The notes under the pieces were generated by a model. It was given only the letters and a program-made list of their open reading frames with translations, was not told the DNA's origin and did not search any database. Below, piece by piece: positions 25,957-34,961 of a stretch of 64,000 bases of DNA (position 1 is the first letter of the stretch; every line of letters begins with the position of its first letter). A program made the position numbers and the translations under genes. Origin of the DNA: Bradyrhizobium retamae. Its GTDB lineage: Bacteria; Pseudomonadota; Alphaproteobacteria; Rhizobiales; Xanthobacteraceae. Location of the stretch: the NCBI RefSeq assembly GCF_001440415.1, contig NZ_LLYA01000013.1, positions 1-64,000 of the forward strand, given 5' to 3'.

Positions 25957-26559
25957 CTACTCCCTGATTTCCAATCCGGGCTTCTTCACCACCAGCCGGT
26001 GAATCTTCTTTCCCGATGAGGCGCTGACGATCTCTTCATCGAGCAACACGGTCGCGGCCTTCAGCTCCGCCTGCACGACCGCCGGATCGAACGCAGCGTA
26101 AAGCCGTCCCTGCGCGTCGCGCTGATCGGCGCCCTCGGTGACGCGCCAGCTCAGATAGAGAATGCCGCTCGGCTTGACGATATCGAGCAGACGGCGGACC
26201 GATGCCGCAATCTCCTTGCGGTCGAGATGCATGATCACGGTTTCGCACAGCACGTTATCGAACGTGCCGATACCGCGCAGATCGGGCAATTCGGCACGCG
26301 CGAACTTGCACGACGGATAGCGCCGGCGCGCTTCGTTGAGCAGGCCCTCCGAGGCGTCGAAGCCCACCGTCGAAAAGCCGTGGGTATGAAGCCAGGCGAC
26401 CTCGCGGCCGCAGCCGCAACCGATATCGGCCGAATTGCCACCGCGCACAAAAAAGCGTTCGACGACTTCCTGCAGGTCGACGGGCGCCGGCTGACCGAGC
26501 CAGTCCTTCGCGAACGCCGCCGCATCCTGGTCATAAGCGGCGAGCGTCTGAGGATCCAT
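25957..26559 (-). CDS. Class I SAM-dependent methyltransferase
   Basis: A 200-residue Rossmann-type methyltransferase. Motif I is SADIGCGCGREVAWL near residue 43, motif II holds the acidic residue in TVGFDASEGLLNEAR, and the post-I segments FARAELPDL and TFDNVLCETVIMHL follow. Small single-domain proteins like this modify small molecules or proteins; the substrate is not apparent. It lies three bases past the glyS stop on the same strand, so it is probably the last gene of the glyQ-glyS transcript. Confidence 0.85.
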   Translation of the reverse strand: MDPQTLAAYDQDAAAFAKDWLGQPAPVDLQEVVERFFVRGGNSADIGCGCGREVAWLHTHGFSTVGFDASEGLLNEARRRYPSCKFARAELPDLRGIGTFDNVLCETVIMHLDRKEIAASVRRLLDIVKPSGILYLSWRVTEGADQRDAQGRLYAAFDPAVVQAELKAATVLLDEEIVSASSGKKIHRLVVKKPGLEIRE

Positions 26560-26562
26560 GGT

Positions 26563-28662
26563 CTAGCCTTCGATCTTGGAAAAATCCGCCACCGCGCGGG
26601 TCGCCGCGCGGATTTCGTTCAGAAGCTTTAGTCGATTCTCGCGCACGGCAGGTTCATCATCGTTGACCTTGACCTTGTCGAAGAACGCATCGACGGCGGG
26701 GCGCAGTTTTGCCATCGCGCTCATCGCGGTGGCGAAGTCTTCCTTCTGCACCGCGGCGGAGGCCTCGCTCCTAACCTGCTCGATCGCCTTCGCAAGCGTC
26801 TTTTCTTCGTCGAGCCTGTAGAGTCCGGCATCCGGCGCACCATCGAACGTGCGTTTGTCCCGCTTCTCCTCGATCGAGAGGATGTTACTCGCACGCTTGG
26901 TCCCTGCAAGCAGGTTCTTGCCGTCGTCGGTGTCGAGGAACTTGCCGAGCGCCTCGACGCGGCGGACAACGAGTAGGAGATCGTCCTGGCCGCCGAGCGA
27001 AAACACGGCGTCGACGAGATCGTGCCGCGCGCCCTGGTCGCGGAGCTGGACCTTCAGGCGGTCGGCGAAGAAAGAAAGCAGGTCGCCCGGAAGCTTCTCG
27101 GCGTCGCTCTTTTCCGGCAAGCCAGCCAATGCCGACTTCGCCACGTCCAAGATCGGTAGCCGGAGCGTATTATCAACGATCAGCCTGATGGCACCCAGCG
27201 CAGCGCGCCGCAATGCATAGGGGTCCTTGCTGCCGGTCGGCTTCTCGTCGATCGCCCAGAAACCCGCCAGAGTATCGAGCTTGTCGGCCAGTGCGACGGC
27301 CGCACTTACCGGATCGTTCGGCACGCGATCAGTAGGGCCTTGCGGCTTGTAATGGTCCTCGCTCGCGGCGGCGACGGAGGCGTCTTCGCCTTGTGCCTGC
27401 GCATAGTACTTCCCCATCAAGCCCTGCAGCTCGGGGAACTCGCCGACGACTTCGGTCAACAGATCGGCTTTTGCCAGATGCGCGGCGCGCTTGGCCTTCG
27501 CAACGTCGGCGCCGACCAGCGGCGCGATCTCAGCCGTCAGCCGTTCGATCCGCTTGATCCGCTCGGCCTGGGTGCCGAGCTTCTCGTGAAACACGATCTG
27601 GTCAAACTTCTTCAGGCGGTCTTCCAGCTTCGTCTTGAGGTCCGTCTCATAGAAGAACTTCGCATCACTCAACCGCGCGCGGATGACGCGCTCGTTGCCG
27701 GCAACGATCACCTTGCCGCCGTCGGTCGCCTCGATATTGGCGGTCAGGATGAACTTGTTGGCGAGCTTCCCGGTCTTGGGGTCGCGCACCACAAAGCATT
27801 TCTGGTTGTTGCGGATGGTGGCGCGGATCACTTCGCCCGGGATCGACAAGAATTCCTCATCGAAGGAGCCCATCAGCGCGACTGGCCATTCGACGAGGCC
27901 CGCGACTTCGTCCAGCAGCACCTGGTCTTCGACCAGCTCAAAGCCTTGAGCGAATGCCAACTGCTTGGCGTCGGCCAGGATGATGTCCTTGCGCGCCTGC
28001 GGATCGAGCACGACCTTCGCGGCCTTCAGCTTGGCTTCGTAATCCGCGAAGCGGCGCACCGAGATCGCCGACGGCGCCATGAAGCGGTGGCCGAACGTGG
28101 TCTGCCCGGCCTCTATGCCGTCGACGGAAAACTTCACCACGTCGGGGTCTTCGGTCTCCGGACCGAAGGTCGCGATGATCGAATGCAGCGGCCGCACCCA
28201 GGAGAGCGAACCCGATTTGGTCGAACGTGCGCCCCAGCGCATCGATTTCGGCCATGGGAAGGTTCGGATGATGACCGGCAGAATCTCGGCGAGCACATCG
28301 ATGGTGGCGCGGCCCGGCTTTTCGATCAGGGCGATGTAGAAGTCGCCCTTCTTCGGGTCGGTCTGTATCTTGGCGTCTTCGATCCTGGCCAGACCGGTCG
28401 CCTTCAAGAATCCCTGGATCGCGGCATCGGGGCCGCCGACGCGCGGGCCGCGGCGCTCTTCCTTGAGGTCGGATTGCCGCGTTGGAATGCCGTGCACGGT
28501 CAGCGCCAGCCGCCGCGGCGTCGCGAACGCCTTTGCGCCTTCATAGACCAGGCCCTCGGCGACGAGCTTGTCAGTCACCATGCGGCGCAGATCGTCCGCC
28601 GCCTTCGCCTGCATTCGCGCGGGGATTTCCTCGGAAAACAATTCCAGCAGAAGATCAGGCAT
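26563..28662 (-). CDS. glyS: Glycyl-tRNA synthetase, beta subunit
   Basis: A 699-residue beta chain of the bacterial alpha2beta2 glycyl-tRNA synthetase, responsible for tRNA recognition. It opens with the family sequence [18 protein letters not shown]. Inner marks are [34 protein letters not shown] (the HD-like region) and [17 protein letters not shown]; the C-terminal anticodon-binding helices include [14 protein letters not shown]. Its ATG shares one base with the stop of glyQ (TGATG), which implies coupled translation of the two subunits. No T-box leader is present. Confidence 0.97.
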   Translation of the reverse strand: MPDLLLELFSEEIPARMQAKAADDLRRMVTDKLVAEGLVYEGAKAFATPRRLALTVHGIPTRQSDLKEERRGPRVGGPDAAIQGFLKATGLARIEDAKIQTDPKKGDFYIALIEKPGRATIDVLAEILPVIIRTFPWPKSMRWGARSTKSGSLSWVRPLHSIIATFGPETEDPDVVKFSVDGIEAGQTTFGHRFMAPSAISVRRFADYEAKLKAAKVVLDPQARKDIILADAKQLAFAQGFELVEDQVLLDEVAGLVEWPVALMGSFDEEFLSIPGEVIRATIRNNQKCFVVRDPKTGKLANKFILTANIEATDGGKVIVAGNERVIRARLSDAKFFYETDLKTKLEDRLKKFDQIVFHEKLGTQAERIKRIERLTAEIAPLVGADVAKAKRAAHLAKADLLTEVVGEFPELQGLMGKYYAQAQGEDASVAAASEDHYKPQGPTDRVPNDPVSAAVALADKLDTLAGFWAIDEKPTGSKDPYALRRAALGAIRLIVDNTLRLPILDVAKSALAGLPEKSDAEKLPGDLLSFFADRLKVQLRDQGARHDLVDAVFSLGGQDDLLLVVRRVEALGKFLDTDDGKNLLAGTKRASNILSIEEKRDKRTFDGAPDAGLYRLDEEKTLAKAIEQVRSEASAAVQKEDFATAMSAMAKLRPAVDAFFDKVKVNDDEPAVRENRLKLLNEIRAATRAVADFSKIEG

Positions 28663-29597
28663 CAGACCGCCCTGCCCGCTTCGGTGTGAACCCAGGCTTC
28701 GCCGCAGGCCTTTGCCAGCTCACGCACGCGCATGATGTAGCTCTGCCGTTCGGTGACCGAGATCACGCCGCGCGCATCGAGCAGATTGAAGACATGGCTC
28801 GCCTTGATGCACTGGTCATAGGCTGGCAGCGCCATCAGATGCTCCCTCTGATTGCCGCCCTCGTTCCACCCGGCCATGAGATATTTCTTGCAGGCGTCTT
28901 CGGCCATCTTGAACTGCTCGAACAGTATCGCTGTATCCGCGTGCTCGAAATTGTGCCGGGAATATTCCTGCTCGGCCTGCAGGAAGACGTCGCCATAGGT
29001 GACCTTATCGGCGCCGTCGCGGCCGTTGAAGTTGAGATCGTAGACGCGGTCGACGCCTTGCACATACATCGCGAGACGCTCGAGCCCGTAGGTGAGCTCG
29101 CCGGAAACGGGTGCGCATTCGACGCCCGCGACCTGCTGGAAGTAAGTGAACTGGCTGACTTCCATGCCGTCGCACCAGCACTCCCAGCCCAGCCCCCAGG
29201 CGCCAAGCGTCGGGCTTTCCCAATCGTCCTCGACGAAGCGGATGTCGTGTATGCCTGAATCGATGCCGATCGCAGCGAGCGACTTCAGGTACAGATCCTG
29301 AAGGTTCGGCGGCGACGGCTTCATGATCACCTGAAACTGATAATAGTGCTGCAGCCGGTTGGGGTTCTCGCCGTAGCGGCCGTCCTTCGGCCGGCGCGAG
29401 GGCTGCACATAGGCCGCATTCCAGCGCTTCGGCCCGAGCGCGCGCAGCGTCGTCGCCGGATGGAAGGTGCCTGCACCCATTTCCATGTCGTAGGGCTGCA
29501 GGATCACGCAGCCCTGCTCCGCCCAGAACCGCTGGAGAGCAAGGATGAAGCCCTGGAACGAACGTTCCGGGCGCATATGGGCAGGCAAAGCGTCCAT
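28662..29597 (-). CDS. glyQ: Glycyl-tRNA synthetase, alpha subunit
   Basis: The 311-residue catalytic subunit: [19 protein letters not shown] near the N-terminus, [21 protein letters not shown], and [19 protein letters not shown], the class II motif region. [20 protein letters not shown] and [10 protein letters not shown] follow. [14 protein letters not shown] was taken as the start (29597); a further Met lies seven residues in, and the frame upstream to 29708 has no family similarity. It overlaps glyS by one base. Confidence 0.96.
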   Translation of the reverse strand: MDALPAHMRPERSFQGFILALQRFWAEQGCVILQPYDMEMGAGTFHPATTLRALGPKRWNAAYVQPSRRPKDGRYGENPNRLQHYYQFQVIMKPSPPNLQDLYLKSLAAIGIDSGIHDIRFVEDDWESPTLGAWGLGWECWCDGMEVSQFTYFQQVAGVECAPVSGELTYGLERLAMYVQGVDRVYDLNFNGRDGADKVTYGDVFLQAEQEYSRHNFEHADTAILFEQFKMAEDACKKYLMAGWNEGGNQREHLMALPAYDQCIKASHVFNLLDARGVISVTERQSYIMRVRELAKACGEAWVHTEAGRAV

Positions 29598-29682
29598 CGG
29601 CAGAATCGGTCTCGCGAAGGGGGGGTTGAAGTGCGCGGGACCGTATCGGCGTAGGGGCGTGGAATCAAGGCGAGCCCACAAT

Positions 29683-29748
29683 GTCATTCCGGGCTGGTGT
29701 GCTAGCACCAGACCTCAGGTGCGCAATTGCGCGCCGGGAAATCTCGTG
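29683..29748. repeat. Dispersed repeat, family C
   Basis: A 66-bp element with GTCATTCCGGGCTGGTG, TGCTAGCACCAGACCTCAGG, then GTGCGCAATTGCGCGCCGGG. It contains an inverted repeat (GGTGTGCTAGCACC) and a GCGCAATTGCGC palindrome. A near copy lies at 63894-63960 beside the Rsm22-like gene. Confidence 0.85.
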
Positions 29749-29749
29749 G

Positions 29750-29962
29750 CTAGCCCGGCCGGTAGGCGCCGGTGACGGGGTCGCGGCGCAGCGTTGGGAT
29801 ATCGGCCGCCTGGGTGGTCTCGGCGACGCGCGCCAGCCGTGCCTCTTCGAGTTCCCTGTTGATGCGGACAGCGGTCTTGTAGGCCCAGCGGACCACGGCG
29901 AGCCCTCCCAGGGCACCCGCGAATGCGATCAGCGGCGGCATCGGTCGATCCTTGTCGTTCAC
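29750..29962 (-). CDS. Small hypothetical protein with one membrane segment
   Basis: A 70-residue protein starting MNDKDRPMPPLIAFAGALGG, with one hydrophobic stretch (LIAFAGALGGLAVVRWAY, residues 11-28), then a charged helix RINRELEEARLARVAE and an RRDPVTGAYRPG tail. The RDPxTGxYRP ending is frequent in small rhizobial membrane proteins. The function is unknown. It lies between the glyQ leader region and the S49 peptidase gene, on the same strand as both. Confidence 0.68.
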   Translation of the reverse strand: MNDKDRPMPPLIAFAGALGGLAVVRWAYKTAVRINRELEEARLARVAETTQAADIPTLRRDPVTGAYRPG

Positions 29963-30051
29963 GTGTCAGCCCCCAATGGGTTACATTCTCGCCGAAGCCG
30001 GCCTCCGCCGCAATTCCGCTTTTGGGACTAAATGGCGCGGGTACGCCCGGC

Positions 30052-30957
30052 CTAGAACCCGAATTTGGCCCAGATTGCCCGGGTCTCCAGCGCCGAAATC
30101 AGGTCGTCCGGCAATCCCCCGATACCGTCGGCTAGCGAGCCCGCGCCCGGCGATCTCCGGCCCAAGAGACCGGCCAGCATCCCGCTTGCCGGCGCGATGA
30201 CGGGCGTCAGCGCTTTGTCGCCATAGCGCTCACGCAGCGTGGAGCGAAGATCGCCGATCTTGTCCGCAAGGCCAAGCGACACCGACCTCTCGCCCGCCCA
30301 GTACTCGCCGGTGAACAGGACGTCGTCGGCCCCCTTGAGGCGCGCACCGCGGCTGCCCTTGACCAGCGCGATGAAGATGGCGTGGATCTCGCGCTGAAGC
30401 GTCTTCAGGCGGGCGACGTCGTCTGGGTCTTCGGGCAGGAACGGGTCCAGCATCGCCTTGTGCTCGCCTGCCGTGTAAAGCCGCCGCTCAACACCAATCC
30501 TCTTGATCAAGTCCTGAAAGCCGAAACTGCCGCCGACCACGCCGATCGAGCCGAGGATTGAGGACGGATCGCAGAATATCTCGTCGCCCGCGCAGGCGAT
30601 CATGTAGCCGCCGGATGCCGCGACGTCCTCGACGAACACCAGCACCGGCAGTTTCTTTTCCGCAGCAAGCTGCCTGATCCGCAAATAGATCTGCCGCGAT
30701 TGCACCGGCGAGCCGCCGGGCGAATTGATCACCAGCGCCACGGCCTTGGCGTGTCGGGTGGCGAAAGCGCGTTCGAGCGTTTTGGCGATGCCGGCCAGGG
30801 TCAGGCCCGGCCGCAATGGCGTCACCGCACCGATGACACCCGACAAGCGAACCACCGGAACGACCGCGGCATCGCGCCGGAATTTTGCCGGAATGAATCG
30901 TTTCATCCCGTCAATGAGGCCCGGAAATCCCGTGCGATCACTTAATTGTTCACTCAT
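30052..30957 (-). CDS. S49-family signal peptide peptidase-like protein
   Basis: This 301-residue serine protease belongs to the S49 (SppA) family. The Ser/Lys dyad can be read directly: Ser115 in DVAASGGYMIACAGD and Lys167 in AGEHKAML, 52 residues apart, the spacing of Bacillus SppA. The oxyanion-side motif is INSPGGSPVQSRQIYLRI. No classical membrane anchor is evident at the N-terminus, so it may be peripheral. It probably degrades signal-peptide remnants or membrane-protein fragments. It stands between small genes on the same strand. Confidence 0.88.
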   Translation of the reverse strand: MSEQLSDRTGFPGLIDGMKRFIPAKFRRDAAVVPVVRLSGVIGAVTPLRPGLTLAGIAKTLERAFATRHAKAVALVINSPGGSPVQSRQIYLRIRQLAAEKKLPVLVFVEDVAASGGYMIACAGDEIFCDPSSILGSIGVVGGSFGFQDLIKRIGVERRLYTAGEHKAMLDPFLPEDPDDVARLKTLQREIHAIFIALVKGSRGARLKGADDVLFTGEYWAGERSVSLGLADKIGDLRSTLRERYGDKALTPVIAPASGMLAGLLGRRSPGAGSLADGIGGLPDDLISALETRAIWAKFGF

Positions 30958-30990
30958 TCCGTTACCTCGAATTAACCATTTTTTATCACG

Positions 30991-31003
30991 CCAATGTCAT
31001 TGG
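30991..31003. promoter_or_regulatory. CCAATGTCATTGG palindrome upstream of two divergent genes
   Basis: A perfect 13-base palindrome with a central T lies between the S49 peptidase start (30957) and the 35-residue gene at 31057. Immediately after it the sequence GGAACGCCTT occurs twice (31011 and 31027), 16 bases apart. These could be binding sites for a regulator of either divergent gene; no factor is assigned. Confidence 0.3.
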
Positions 31004-31056
31004 AAAGGCCGGAACGCCTTTTGGCAGGAACGCCTTCTGCATCAGCGGAGACTGAC

Positions 31057-31164
31057 ATGAAAATCTACCTGCTGATAATGCTCATCGGCAGCCTTCTGAC
31101 CGGGATTCACTTTACGTCGGCGCCAAAACAACAGTCCGATACGCGCTTCCGCAATAGCGACTAA
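31057..31164 (+). CDS. 35-residue single-span membrane microprotein
   Basis: This short gene encodes MKIYLLIMLIGSLLTGIHFT then SAPKQQSDTRFRNSD. Residues 3-19 form one hydrophobic segment and the tail is polar and positive-to-neutral. It is preceded by GCGGAGACTGAC, so GGAG is at ideal spacing from the ATG. It has no overlap with other genes and is divergent from the S49 peptidase. The combination of a good ribosome site, a complete short frame and a membrane-like sequence argues that it is real. It resembles microproteins that join envelope complexes, but no homologue is known to me. Confidence 0.6.
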   Translation: MKIYLLIMLIGSLLTGIHFTSAPKQQSDTRFRNSD

Positions 31165-31184
31165 TTGGGAGTTGCGGGCCGACT

Positions 31185-31946
31185 TTACAGGTTCGCCAGC
31201 GGCAAGGTTCCCTTCCCGGCCAGAATCTCCTGCACCCTTTTATGGGGCTGACCTTGCTCGTCATTGAGCATCAGGGCGGGATGGATTTGCGTCGGCGCCC
31301 GCCCACCCTTGGTGGCGCGAACCAGGATGCGATTGGCAGGCCCCCGTGCGTCACCATGAACCGGCAGCACCTGCAGGCTCCCGAAACCGTGATCTAGCGC
31401 CGAGAGCACCTCGCCGATTCCGTCGGCACGCCAGATCAGCGTCAGCGCTCCCTTCGATTTGAGAATACGCCGCGCCGCGTGAATCCATTTCGAGAGCGTC
31501 GTTGCGGTCGCCATATGCGCGGTCCCGCGTGCCGTGTCCGGCGAGACGCGATGCCGCGCCGGGTCGTTGAAGGGGGGATTCATCAGCACCGCATCGACGC
31601 TGTCAGGAAGGAGTCCGGCAGCGGCAAAGGCTGTGGCATCGGCCTCCACGTCAAGCACGATCACGTCAGCTTGAATCGCATTCGCCTCCGCATTGGCGCG
31701 TGCAAGGCCCGCCAGCACAGCATCGATCTCGACCAGAACCAGATCGATGCCGGCCACGCGCCTGGCAACCGAAAGCCCCGCGACGCCGACGCCGGCGCCG
31801 AGATCGGCCACGCGGTCACCCGGACGGGCCGCTGTCGCTGCCGCCAGCAGTACCGCATCGTGACCGGCGCGATGTCCCGATTTCAGTTGCTTCAAACGCA
31901 ATTGCCCGCCGAGAAACGCATCCTCGGTGAGTTCGAGGTCAGTCAT
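31185..31946 (-). CDS. tRNA1(Val) adenine-N6 methyltransferase-like (TrmN6/YfiC)
   Basis: A 253-residue methyltransferase of the YfiC/TrmN6 type. Motif I is VADLGAGVGVAGLSVARR, and the catalytic motif IV is VLMNPPFNDP, which marks N6-adenine or N5-glutamine methylation. TEDAFLGGQLRLKQLKSGHR near the N-terminus is typical of the YfiC group, which modifies A37 of tRNA1(Val). The start at MTDLELTED (31946) overlaps the preceding DUF2007 gene by eight bases, so both are probably translated together. Confidence 0.87.
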   Translation of the reverse strand: MTDLELTEDAFLGGQLRLKQLKSGHRAGHDAVLLAAATAARPGDRVADLGAGVGVAGLSVARRVAGIDLVLVEIDAVLAGLARANAEANAIQADVIVLDVEADATAFAAAGLLPDSVDAVLMNPPFNDPARHRVSPDTARGTAHMATATTLSKWIHAARRILKSKGALTLIWRADGIGEVLSALDHGFGSLQVLPVHGDARGPANRILVRATKGGRAPTQIHPALMLNDEQGQPHKRVQEILAGKGTLPLANL

Positions 31947-32166
31947 CGGGGCGCAATTCGTGAGCCAGACCCGCCTCGGCCAGCAACTGGCGGGCTGCGC
32001 GATCGTCGTCCTCATGAACAAGGATGCGGCGTGGCAAAATGCCGAGCGATCCCTCGATGACGCTCATGTTCTGGTCCAGCACCAGATGATGGATATTGGC
32101 GCCGTCGAGCAGCGCGCCGATCGCAGAAACCAGCACAATATCATTGGTCCTGACCAATTCCCGCAA
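31939..32166 (-). CDS. DUF2007 signal-transducing-like protein (TTG start)
   Basis: A 75-residue protein whose sequence runs RELVRTNDIVLVSAIGALLD, HHLVLDQNMSVIEGSLGILPRR, then ILVHEDDDRAARQLLAEAGL, matching the DUF2007 fold (a GlnB-like small domain). AAGGAGAACACCAC lies just before a TTG at 32166, a strong ribosome site that decides the start; an ATG at 32217 would add 17 residues without similarity and lacks such a site. Its end overlaps the methyltransferase start. DUF2007 proteins are of uncertain function. Confidence 0.83.
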   Translation of the reverse strand: MRELVRTNDIVLVSAIGALLDGANIHHLVLDQNMSVIEGSLGILPRRILVHEDDDRAARQLLAEAGLAHELRPDD

Positions 32167-32300
32167 GTGGTGTTCTCCTTTTCGCCCCGATGCGACGGAC
32201 GGCACGAGGTCTGTCAACCGCTACGTGCCCTTGCCGCGATTGCCGGCACTTTCTATTGTAGAACAAGGATAGTGCGAATTGGCCAAAATTGGAGACCCGT

Positions 32301-33311
32301 GTGGCGGTTATTGTACCCTTCGAAAGCCCTTCGAACGCTTCGATAGATGCGCTGGTCGGGCTGGTCGCCGCCGATATGGAGCGGGTCAACGCCACGATCC
32401 TGTCGCGCACGGGATCGGAAGTCACCATGATTCCGGAAGTCGCCAACCACCTGATCTCATCCGGCGGCAAACGTCTGCGCCCGATGCTGACGCTGGCGAT
32501 GGCGGGCCTCGCCGGCTATTCCGGCGATGGTCACATCAAGCTCGCGGCTTCCGTCGAATTCATGCACACCGCGACGCTATTGCATGACGACGTGGTCGAC
32601 GAGAGCGAGCTGCGCCGCGGCAAGCTGTCGGCGCGGATGCTGTGGGGCAATGAGGCCAGTGTGCTGGTCGGCGACTTCCTGCTCGGCCAGGCCTTTCGCA
32701 TGATGGTCGAGGTCGGCTCGCTGCGTGCGCTCGACATTCTCTCCTCGGCCGCGGCCACCATCGCCGAAGGCGAAGTGATGCAGCTTGCGGCAGCCAAGAA
32801 CACCGCGACCACCGAGGACGAGTACCTCGCCGTGATCAGGGGCAAGACCGCCGAACTGTTCGCCGCCGCCTGCGAAGTCGGACCCGTGATCGCCAACCGG
32901 CCGAAGGCCGAGCAGACCGCATGCCGCTCGGTCGGCATGAATCTCGGCATCGCATTCCAGCTCGTCGACGACGTGCTGGACTATGGCGGCAAGGCCGCGA
33001 AACTCGGCAAGAACATCGGCGACGATTTCCGCGAAGGCAAGATCACGCTGCCGGTGGTGCTGGCGTTCCGCCGCGGCAATGACATCGAGCGGAAGTTCTG
33101 GATCAAGGCATTGGAGCGCGGCGAGATCGGCAACAGCGACCTCGATCACGCCATCGGCCTGATGACCAAACACCGCGCGCTGGAAGACACGATCAGCCGC
33201 GCCCAGCACTACGGCGCAATGGCCGTCGACGCGCTCGCGCTATTTCCGGCTTCACCGATGAAGAGCGCGCTCGAACAGGTCGTAGCGTTCTGCCTGGCGC
33301 GATCGCATTGA
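32301..33311 (+). CDS. ispB: Long-chain polyprenyl diphosphate synthase (octaprenyl type)
   Basis: This 336-residue prenyltransferase has both Asp-rich motifs: LLHDDVVDESELRRG (first) and FQLVDDVLDYGG (second), together with GGKRLRPMLTLAMAG near the N-terminus. The residues before the first motif (FMHTATLLHDD) are small (Thr, Ala), fitting long chains for the ubiquinone side chain. GGAG lies eight bases before the GTG at 32301, which was preferred to the TTG 12 bases earlier. It is divergent from the DUF2007 gene. A dispersed repeat lies directly after its stop. Confidence 0.92.
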   Translation: MAVIVPFESPSNASIDALVGLVAADMERVNATILSRTGSEVTMIPEVANHLISSGGKRLRPMLTLAMAGLAGYSGDGHIKLAASVEFMHTATLLHDDVVDESELRRGKLSARMLWGNEASVLVGDFLLGQAFRMMVEVGSLRALDILSSAAATIAEGEVMQLAAAKNTATTEDEYLAVIRGKTAELFAAACEVGPVIANRPKAEQTACRSVGMNLGIAFQLVDDVLDYGGKAAKLGKNIGDDFREGKITLPVVLAFRRGNDIERKFWIKALERGEIGNSDLDHAIGLMTKHRALEDTISRAQHYGAMAVDALALFPASPMKSALEQVVAFCLARSH

Positions 33312-33316
33312 CCTTC

Positions 33317-33411
33317 GTAGGCTGGGCAAAGGCGCGTCAGCGCCGTGCCCACCAACTTTCACCCGTTTTAGAACATGCTTTGGTGGGCACGCTTCGCTTT
33401 CCCCACCCTAC
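33317..33411. repeat. Dispersed palindrome, family A
   Basis: The 95-bp copy starts GTAGGCTGGGCAAAGG and ends CTTTCCCCACCCTAC, with two inner hairpins (GGCGCGTCAGCGCCGTGCCCACC and GGTGGGCACGC). It lies between the polyprenyl synthase and LysE genes. Related copies are at 5862, 13130 and 52022. Confidence 0.87.
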
Positions 33412-33423
33412 AAAGGCGACTAA

Positions 33424-34053
33424 ATGAACGGCACCAGCTTCACGCTATTCCTTGCCGCCGCACTCGTCATTGCCGCCGTCCCCGGTCCGGGAATCTTTTA
33501 CGTCGCCGCACGGACGCTGTCGGGCGGCAAGAGCGCCGGTATCGCGTCGACGTTCGGGACTGCGCTCGGCGGCTTGGTGCATGTGATCGCGGGCGGGCTT
33601 GGCGTCTCGGCGCTCATCCTGGCCAGCGCTGAGCTGTTCACCGCGCTCAAATTTGCCGGCGCAATCTATCTCGTTTGGCTCGGCATCAAGACATTTCGCG
33701 AGGCGCGCGATCTGCTGCCGCAACAAGCCGTTGCGGTCGGTACAGAGCGGGCGTTTCGGGAAGGCGTGCTGGTCGAAGCCTTGAACCCGAAGACCGCGGC
33801 GTTCTTCCTGGCCTTCATTCCGCAATTCCTCGACCCGGCCGGCAGTTATCCGGCGCTCCAGTTCATGGCGCTGGGCCTGGTCTCGATCGCGCTGAACACG
33901 CTTGTCGATATCATCGTGGTAATGATGGCCGCCACCGCGCGCGGTAGTCTCACGCGAAGGCCGAACTTGCTTCAACGATTGCGACAGGGTTCAGGGCTGT
34001 TCATCGCGGGCCTCGGTGTTTCGCTGGCGCTGGCGCGGCGGCCCGCAAGTTAG
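33424..34053 (+). CDS. LysE-family amino acid exporter
   Basis: A 209-residue inner-membrane protein with six hydrophobic segments, opening with LFLAAALVIAAVPGPGIFYV, the VPGPG mark of the LysE/RhtB family. KFAGAIYLVWLGIKTFR near residue 80 and EALNPKTAAFFLAFIPQF near 120 are the other conserved stretches. Such proteins export amino acids or homoserine lactone-like molecules; the substrate is unknown. The gene converges with ispE, whose stop overlaps its own by four bases. Confidence 0.93.
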   Translation: MNGTSFTLFLAAALVIAAVPGPGIFYVAARTLSGGKSAGIASTFGTALGGLVHVIAGGLGVSALILASAELFTALKFAGAIYLVWLGIKTFREARDLLPQQAVAVGTERAFREGVLVEALNPKTAAFFLAFIPQFLDPAGSYPALQFMALGLVSIALNTLVDIIVVMMAATARGSLTRRPNLLQRLRQGSGLFIAGLGVSLALARRPAS

Positions 34054-34934
34054 CTCAGCGTTCCCGCATGCACCCACCATCCGGGGTGATCGCGCCGGAT
34101 CTGCTCCGCCGCGCGTCCGGCTTCGACGGTGTTCTCGTAGATCGCAAAGCAGGTCGCGCCCGATCCGGACATCCGTGCCAGCCAAGCGCCGTTGGTCGCG
34201 TTGAGCGCTGCGATGACCTCGCCGATCACGGGCTGGACACGCATGGCGGGCGCTTCCAGATCGTTGGAGCTGGCAGCGATCGCTTCGACCCAATCTTCCA
34301 GCGATGCCTTCTCGTCCGGCCAGCGGTCCCGCAGCAGCACGTCGGTGACGCCGACCAGTAATTCACCGTTGCGCAGGCCGAGCGCGTTGAAAACGTCGCG
34401 GGTCGCGACGGCAACGCCGGGGTTGACCATTACGCACGGCATTTTCGGCAGACTGAGCGGCTGCAGCGTTTCGCCGACGCCGGTCATGACGCAGCCGCGC
34501 GAGTTGACGCAGACCGGCACGTCGGCGCCGGTCAGTTGCGCGACCTCGATGATGCGGGGATCGTCGAGCGCGAGCCCGTTCAACTGTGCAAGCAACCGCA
34601 GCGCCGCCGCGGCATCGGCCGAACCGCCGCCGATTCCGGCCGCGACCGGCAAGACCTTGTCGAGCGTAAAGCTGCCGGCTTTCATGTCCGGTACGCGCTC
34701 GGCCAAGAGGCGCGCGGCCTTGAGCACCAGGTTGTCCGAGGTCTCGCCGCAGGCCTGCGCCAGCGGTCCCGACATCTTCAAATCCAGATCCGCGCCCGGC
34801 GTCAGCATCAGCTGGTCGGCGCAGTCGGCGAACGCCACCACGCTTTCGAGATCATGGTAGCCGTCGGCACGGCGGCCATTCACCCGCAAGGTCAGGTTGA
34901 CCTTGGCGCGCGCTTTGTCATTCAACAGCGGCAT
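34050..34934 (-). CDS. ispE: 4-diphosphocytidyl-2-C-methyl-D-erythritol kinase
   Basis: A 294-residue GHMP-family kinase of the MEP isoprenoid pathway. Near the N-terminus it has ARAKVNLTLRVNGRRADGYH with the catalytic-loop Lys and the DGYHDLESV motif. The ATP loop is VLPVAAGIGGGSADAAAALR (PxxxGLGGGSSDAAA family). The C-terminal GHMP motif is RMSGSGATCFAIYE. It supplies the same pathway that feeds the polyprenyl synthase encoded nearby, although the two genes are not in one operon. Confidence 0.96.
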   Translation of the reverse strand: MPLLNDKARAKVNLTLRVNGRRADGYHDLESVVAFADCADQLMLTPGADLDLKMSGPLAQACGETSDNLVLKAARLLAERVPDMKAGSFTLDKVLPVAAGIGGGSADAAAALRLLAQLNGLALDDPRIIEVAQLTGADVPVCVNSRGCVMTGVGETLQPLSLPKMPCVMVNPGVAVATRDVFNALGLRNGELLVGVTDVLLRDRWPDEKASLEDWVEAIAASSNDLEAPAMRVQPVIGEVIAALNATNGAWLARMSGSGATCFAIYENTVEAGRAAEQIRRDHPGWWVHAGTLS

Positions 34935-34961
34935 TGCCGAACAGCCCCCAAGGTCCTTGCC

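Noticed and set aside
29598..29749. T-box or other riboswitch leader before glyQ
   Set aside because: The leader is short and mostly occupied by a dispersed repeat; no T-box core (the TGG-pairing bulge region) is seen, as expected for this phylum.
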